Shown one piece after another: positions 61,722-64,000 of a stretch of DNA of 64,000 nt. The position numbers and the translations under genes were made by a program. The stretch lies in the NCBI GenBank assembly GCA_030374735.1, contig JASCIV010000045.1, forward strand, positions 1 to 64,000, given 5' to 3'. The notes under the pieces are model-generated. The model was given only the letters and a program-made list of their open reading frames with translations, made no database searches and was not told where the DNA came from. Source of the stretch: Gracilaria caudata (taxonomy: Eukaryota > Rhodophyta > Florideophyceae > Gracilariales > Gracilariaceae). The stretch's first letter is position 1, and each line of letters begins with the position of its first letter.

Positions 61722-63536
61722 CTATGAATTCCCGGCGGGCTGTGTTTCTGATTCTGTTACGGCTGTCTTTGTGTTTGTTTCTTTCTCTTTGACAACAAAT
61801 TCGGCAACCTGAGCACTATCCCCATGAGCTACACTTGTTTCAGCGACTACATCGCTTTCATCGTTGTGATCAGTTGCTTCACCATCGCAGTCTTTTGATG
61901 TAGCCACAGGTGATTGCTGTCCAGTCGATGGTCGTTTATCGCTTTCAGTGGGAACGGGAGGTAATTCGCCAATACTACAAGCACTAGGAATACAATGAGT
62001 CTCCAGAATTTCTGCAGAAGCATCTTTTGCCTCCTGTCGGCCAACCACAACGATCTCATCGTCCAGATCAAATCGCAAAAAGTCATCTGTGCATTCATTC
62101 ACCAACTTGGCCAGATGCGCAAGGTTCCTGAATTTTTGACCATTGAACTTCTGGACACGAGTGTTGATGACACACTCATACTCGATGTTAATCTCCGCAT
62201 TAAGTACCTGCGACAACACGACGATCTGCTCGTCAAGATGCTCCTTGGAACCATACAACAGTCGTTCCAGCAGACGCACGGGCGCTTTAAAGTCCCATTT
62301 GTCTCCATACTCCGCCACGAGATAAGGCTCACTAAGCGCAACAAACACCAGGCCAGCAATTGTAAAGTATTCCGGCTGGCGACGCTGTTCCCTCACCGGT
62401 ACCAGCAAGTTTTCGGAACTATCGCGAAGCTCATACTCAATAGCAAGGGGCTCTCCGTTTCGCAGAATATTCAGCTTGACGATATCTCCGGTAAACTTGG
62501 TGGTGATGATGTAGTGAAACGCAATTCGTTCGCCGGATCGGTACGGCACGGTACCCGCATTAGAGACAGAAATGCCATCAATAGATGTGACAATGTCTTC
62601 AGGCTTGAGCACTTTGATCGCCGGCGAGGTCTTCATAACCTTTCTCACAAGCACGCCACTCTCATCGGGCTTCATGTTCATACATCTTCTGAGGGACTTG
62701 TTCTCCATTTTTTGCCATGTAAAGCCGCAGTGACAAAAACCAGTATACTTTCCGTTTCGGGCATAGTCTTTGAGGAAGTGGTCGACAACACTTTCGGCAA
62801 CAAGGTAGCCAATGTTCTCGGCATCACCCGAGTTCATGGATTGAAAGGCAATGCCCACGACTTCATTGTCATGGTTGAGCGCCGGACCACCAGACGAGCC
62901 TGAGTTTATAGCGGCGTCAATTTGGATGCCCAGCAGCTGACTGTCTCCATGGGTGTACTCTTGAATCTCTACGCGAGACACGACGCCGGCGGTGACGGAG
63001 ATGTTCTCACCACCGATGGGGTAGCCGACTACGATGACGCTAGTCTGCAACTCGGGTAGGCGGCCAAACGGCAGGGGTTGGACATCAGCCCAAAAGGAGT
63101 CATCTTCGACAGTGAGCAGAGCCAAGTCACACTCATTGCCATAAGTGAGCACTCGGGCAATGTACTTGCGATCACTGGCGCGCCTCTTGACGCGCACAAC
63201 AGTGTGGTGCTCGATGGAATGGGCATTGGTGAGGATCCTACGGCCGGAGATTACGAAACCTGAAGAGGTACTCTGCGTCTGTCGACGCATCTGCCATGGC
63301 AGCGAGTAATTGGGATCGCAGTGGGTGACGTATATCTTCAGGACGGCATCAAGAATGTGGTTGTGCAGGCCCTGACTGGAGATGGGCAGGTCCTGCGGCG
63401 AGGAGGAGGACGACGCGTCGGGCGCGAGATGGATGTCAGCGCCATCGCCGTTGGCGACGGGGGCGGGAGCCGTGGGAGAGGACAGGGCGGTGGCGGTGAG
63501 CTGCGCACAAACGTGGTCGCCGGGCGACGCTGCCAT
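61722..63536 (-). CDS. DEG/HtrA-type serine protease, DEG9/DEG10-like
   Basis: The first ATG, at 63536, gives 604 residues. The trypsin-like domain (about 60-260) has the triad His106 (ILTNAHSIEH), Asp137 (NECDLALL) and Ser215 (NSGSSGGPAL). One PDZ domain follows (LRRCMNMKPDESGVLVRKVMKTSPA, DIVTSIDG), then the C-terminal extension found in plant DEG9/DEG10 (FTIAGLVFVALSEPYL, VLSQVLNAEINIEYE, NGQKFRNLAHLAKLV, FDLDDEIVVVGR). The last ~85 residues are acidic and Ser/Thr-rich. No clear import peptide, so a nuclear or cytosolic site like Arabidopsis DEG9 is possible. No intron. Confidence 0.9.
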   Translation of the reverse strand: MAASPGDHVCAQLTATALSSPTAPAPVANGDGADIHLAPDASSSSSPQDLPISSQGLHNHILDAVLKIYVTHCDPNYSLPWQMRRQTQSTSSGFVISGRRILTNAHSIEHHTVVRVKRRASDRKYIARVLTYGNECDLALLTVEDDSFWADVQPLPFGRLPELQTSVIVVGYPIGGENISVTAGVVSRVEIQEYTHGDSQLLGIQIDAAINSGSSGGPALNHDNEVVGIAFQSMNSGDAENIGYLVAESVVDHFLKDYARNGKYTGFCHCGFTWQKMENKSLRRCMNMKPDESGVLVRKVMKTSPAIKVLKPEDIVTSIDGISVSNAGTVPYRSGERIAFHYIITTKFTGDIVKLNILRNGEPLAIEYELRDSSENLLVPVREQRRQPEYFTIAGLVFVALSEPYLVAEYGDKWDFKAPVRLLERLLYGSKEHLDEQIVVLSQVLNAEINIEYECVINTRVQKFNGQKFRNLAHLAKLVNECTDDFLRFDLDDEIVVVGRQEAKDASAEILETHCIPSACSIGELPPVPTESDKRPSTGQQSPVATSKDCDGEATDHNDESDVVAETSVAHGDSAQVAEFVVKEKETNTKTAVTESETQPAGNS

Positions 63537-63747
63537 AGCTGTGTAGATATGTGTACGAAAGGTGGGCAGGTGGCAGGTCGCGCGACGGCCTCGCACATTC
63601 CCCCCCACCGAAGCTTTGACTTCTCACCTATGTACAAAGAGCTAACAGTTACCTCCCCCGTCGACGCCGCGCCCGTGACCGCTTGTTTCCGAGACGTGTG
63701 TGTTTCGATACACTTGAGCGCACAGCGCTGTACTCGTTAGTACTCGT

Positions 63748-63779
63748 CGGCCACGCGGCCACGCGGCCACGCGGCCACG
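63748..63779. repeat. 8-bp tandem repeat, four copies
   Basis: cggccacg repeated four times in the space between the DEG9-like gene and the gene starting at 63811. Confidence 0.9.
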
Positions 63780-63810
63780 TGAGGCGCCGTGGCTTGCGCA
63801 AGTGGCGGCC

Positions 63811-64000
63811 ATGACGCGTGCACGTCATGTGCAGGTGCGGCGGCGCTCCGCTGCGGCTACTTGCACTCCCGCGCCTCGTGCTGCTGCCGCGAGTGCGTTC
63901 TCTTGCGCGTCCGTCGTCGCAGTGCTGCGCTGCGCGTTTCCTCGTCCGTCAACTGTCCGCAAGCCGCCGTCGCTACCTGTTATGGACTCGTGTTTGAACA
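63811..64000 (+). CDS. 5' end of a gene with transit-peptide-like N-terminus (truncated by window edge)
   Basis: From the ATG at 63811 the frame is open to the window end (63 codons). It begins MTRARHVQVRRRSAAATCTP, then Ala/Ser/Arg-rich sequence with no acidic residue until the Asp of VMDSCLN. This composition fits a plastid transit peptide. The mature protein lies beyond the window. An alternative start is the ATG at 63982. Divergent from the DEG9-like gene (274 bp). Confidence 0.5.
   Translation, partial: MTRARHVQVRRRSAAATCTPAPRAAAASAFSCASVVAVLRCAFPRPSTVRKPPSLPVMDSCLN

Overview
This window is nuclear DNA of a photosynthetic eukaryote, most likely a non-cyanidiophyte red alga (inference). 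The support is: two thylakoid/PSII proteins carrying targeting leaders (Psb32/TLP18.3-like and THF1/Psb29-like), a cyanobacterial-type MutS with an N-terminal extension, a nuclear copy of the complex I 49-kDa subunit, compact mostly intron-poor genes, and short spliceosomal introns (about 74-121 bp, one of 177 bp, donors GTANGN). No virus, CRISPR array, rRNA or recognisable tRNA gene was seen. I read about 34 protein genes, counting one that runs off the right edge.

Layout. 0.2-5.5 kb: Psb32-like protein, a small one-helix protein, lipoyl(octanoyl) transferase and a head-to-head pair of Rab11-type GTPases. 5.7-13.0 kb: a CSA/ERCC8-like WD40 protein, a mitochondrial m-AAA protease, a protein with repeated R-R-x-S/T motifs and a small unknown protein. 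13.2-25.2 kb: intronless cohesin SMC3, a subfamily D ABC half-transporter, MIA40, a secreted acidic protein and a TKL kinase with EF hands. 25.8-38 kb: ribosomal protein eS28, WRAP73, an NT5C2-like 5'-nucleotidase, a JmjN/JmjC/C5HC2 demethylase, a small unknown protein, an organellar cyclophilin and THG1. 38-52 kb: a secreted Hint (hedgehog/intein-type) protein, a PIN4-type parvulin, NDUFS2, MutS and catalase. 52.8-64 kb: small membrane proteins, THF1, a DnaJ-type zinc-finger protein, an unrecognised small protein, a repeat-rich 2.5-kb gap, RPP30 (RNase P/MRP), a DEG9-like protease, and the 5' end of a gene with a transit-peptide-like start.

How the genes are arranged. Most genes sit in divergent pairs that share a few hundred bases of 5' flank, for example FtsH with the 11.3-kb gene, WRAP73 with the nucleotidase, PIN4 with NDUFS2, and THF1 with the zinc-finger protein. 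The products are mainly housekeeping: organelle biogenesis (MIA40, m-AAA protease, lipoylation, complex I), PSII maintenance, vesicle traffic, DNA repair and cohesion, and RNA processing (THG1, RPP30).

Most unusual observation. NDUFS2 can be read to the full conserved protein (464 residues, including the invariant GPQHPAAHG and the C-terminal FGEVDR) only if three ultra-small exons are spliced in: one of 1 nt (G, 42941), one of 1 nt (T, 44371) and one of 3 nt (GGG, 44489-44491). Each has AG before it and GTAAGT after it. Also notable are two arrays of ATTGC words at roughly 10/20/30-bp spacing flanking a 65-bp palindrome (44.9-45.6 kb), several unrelated long intergenic hairpins, and a diverged direct repeat at 58-59.4 kb. 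Several reading frames open upstream of the true start because of GTG or TTG codons; I moved the starts to ATG as stated in each entry.
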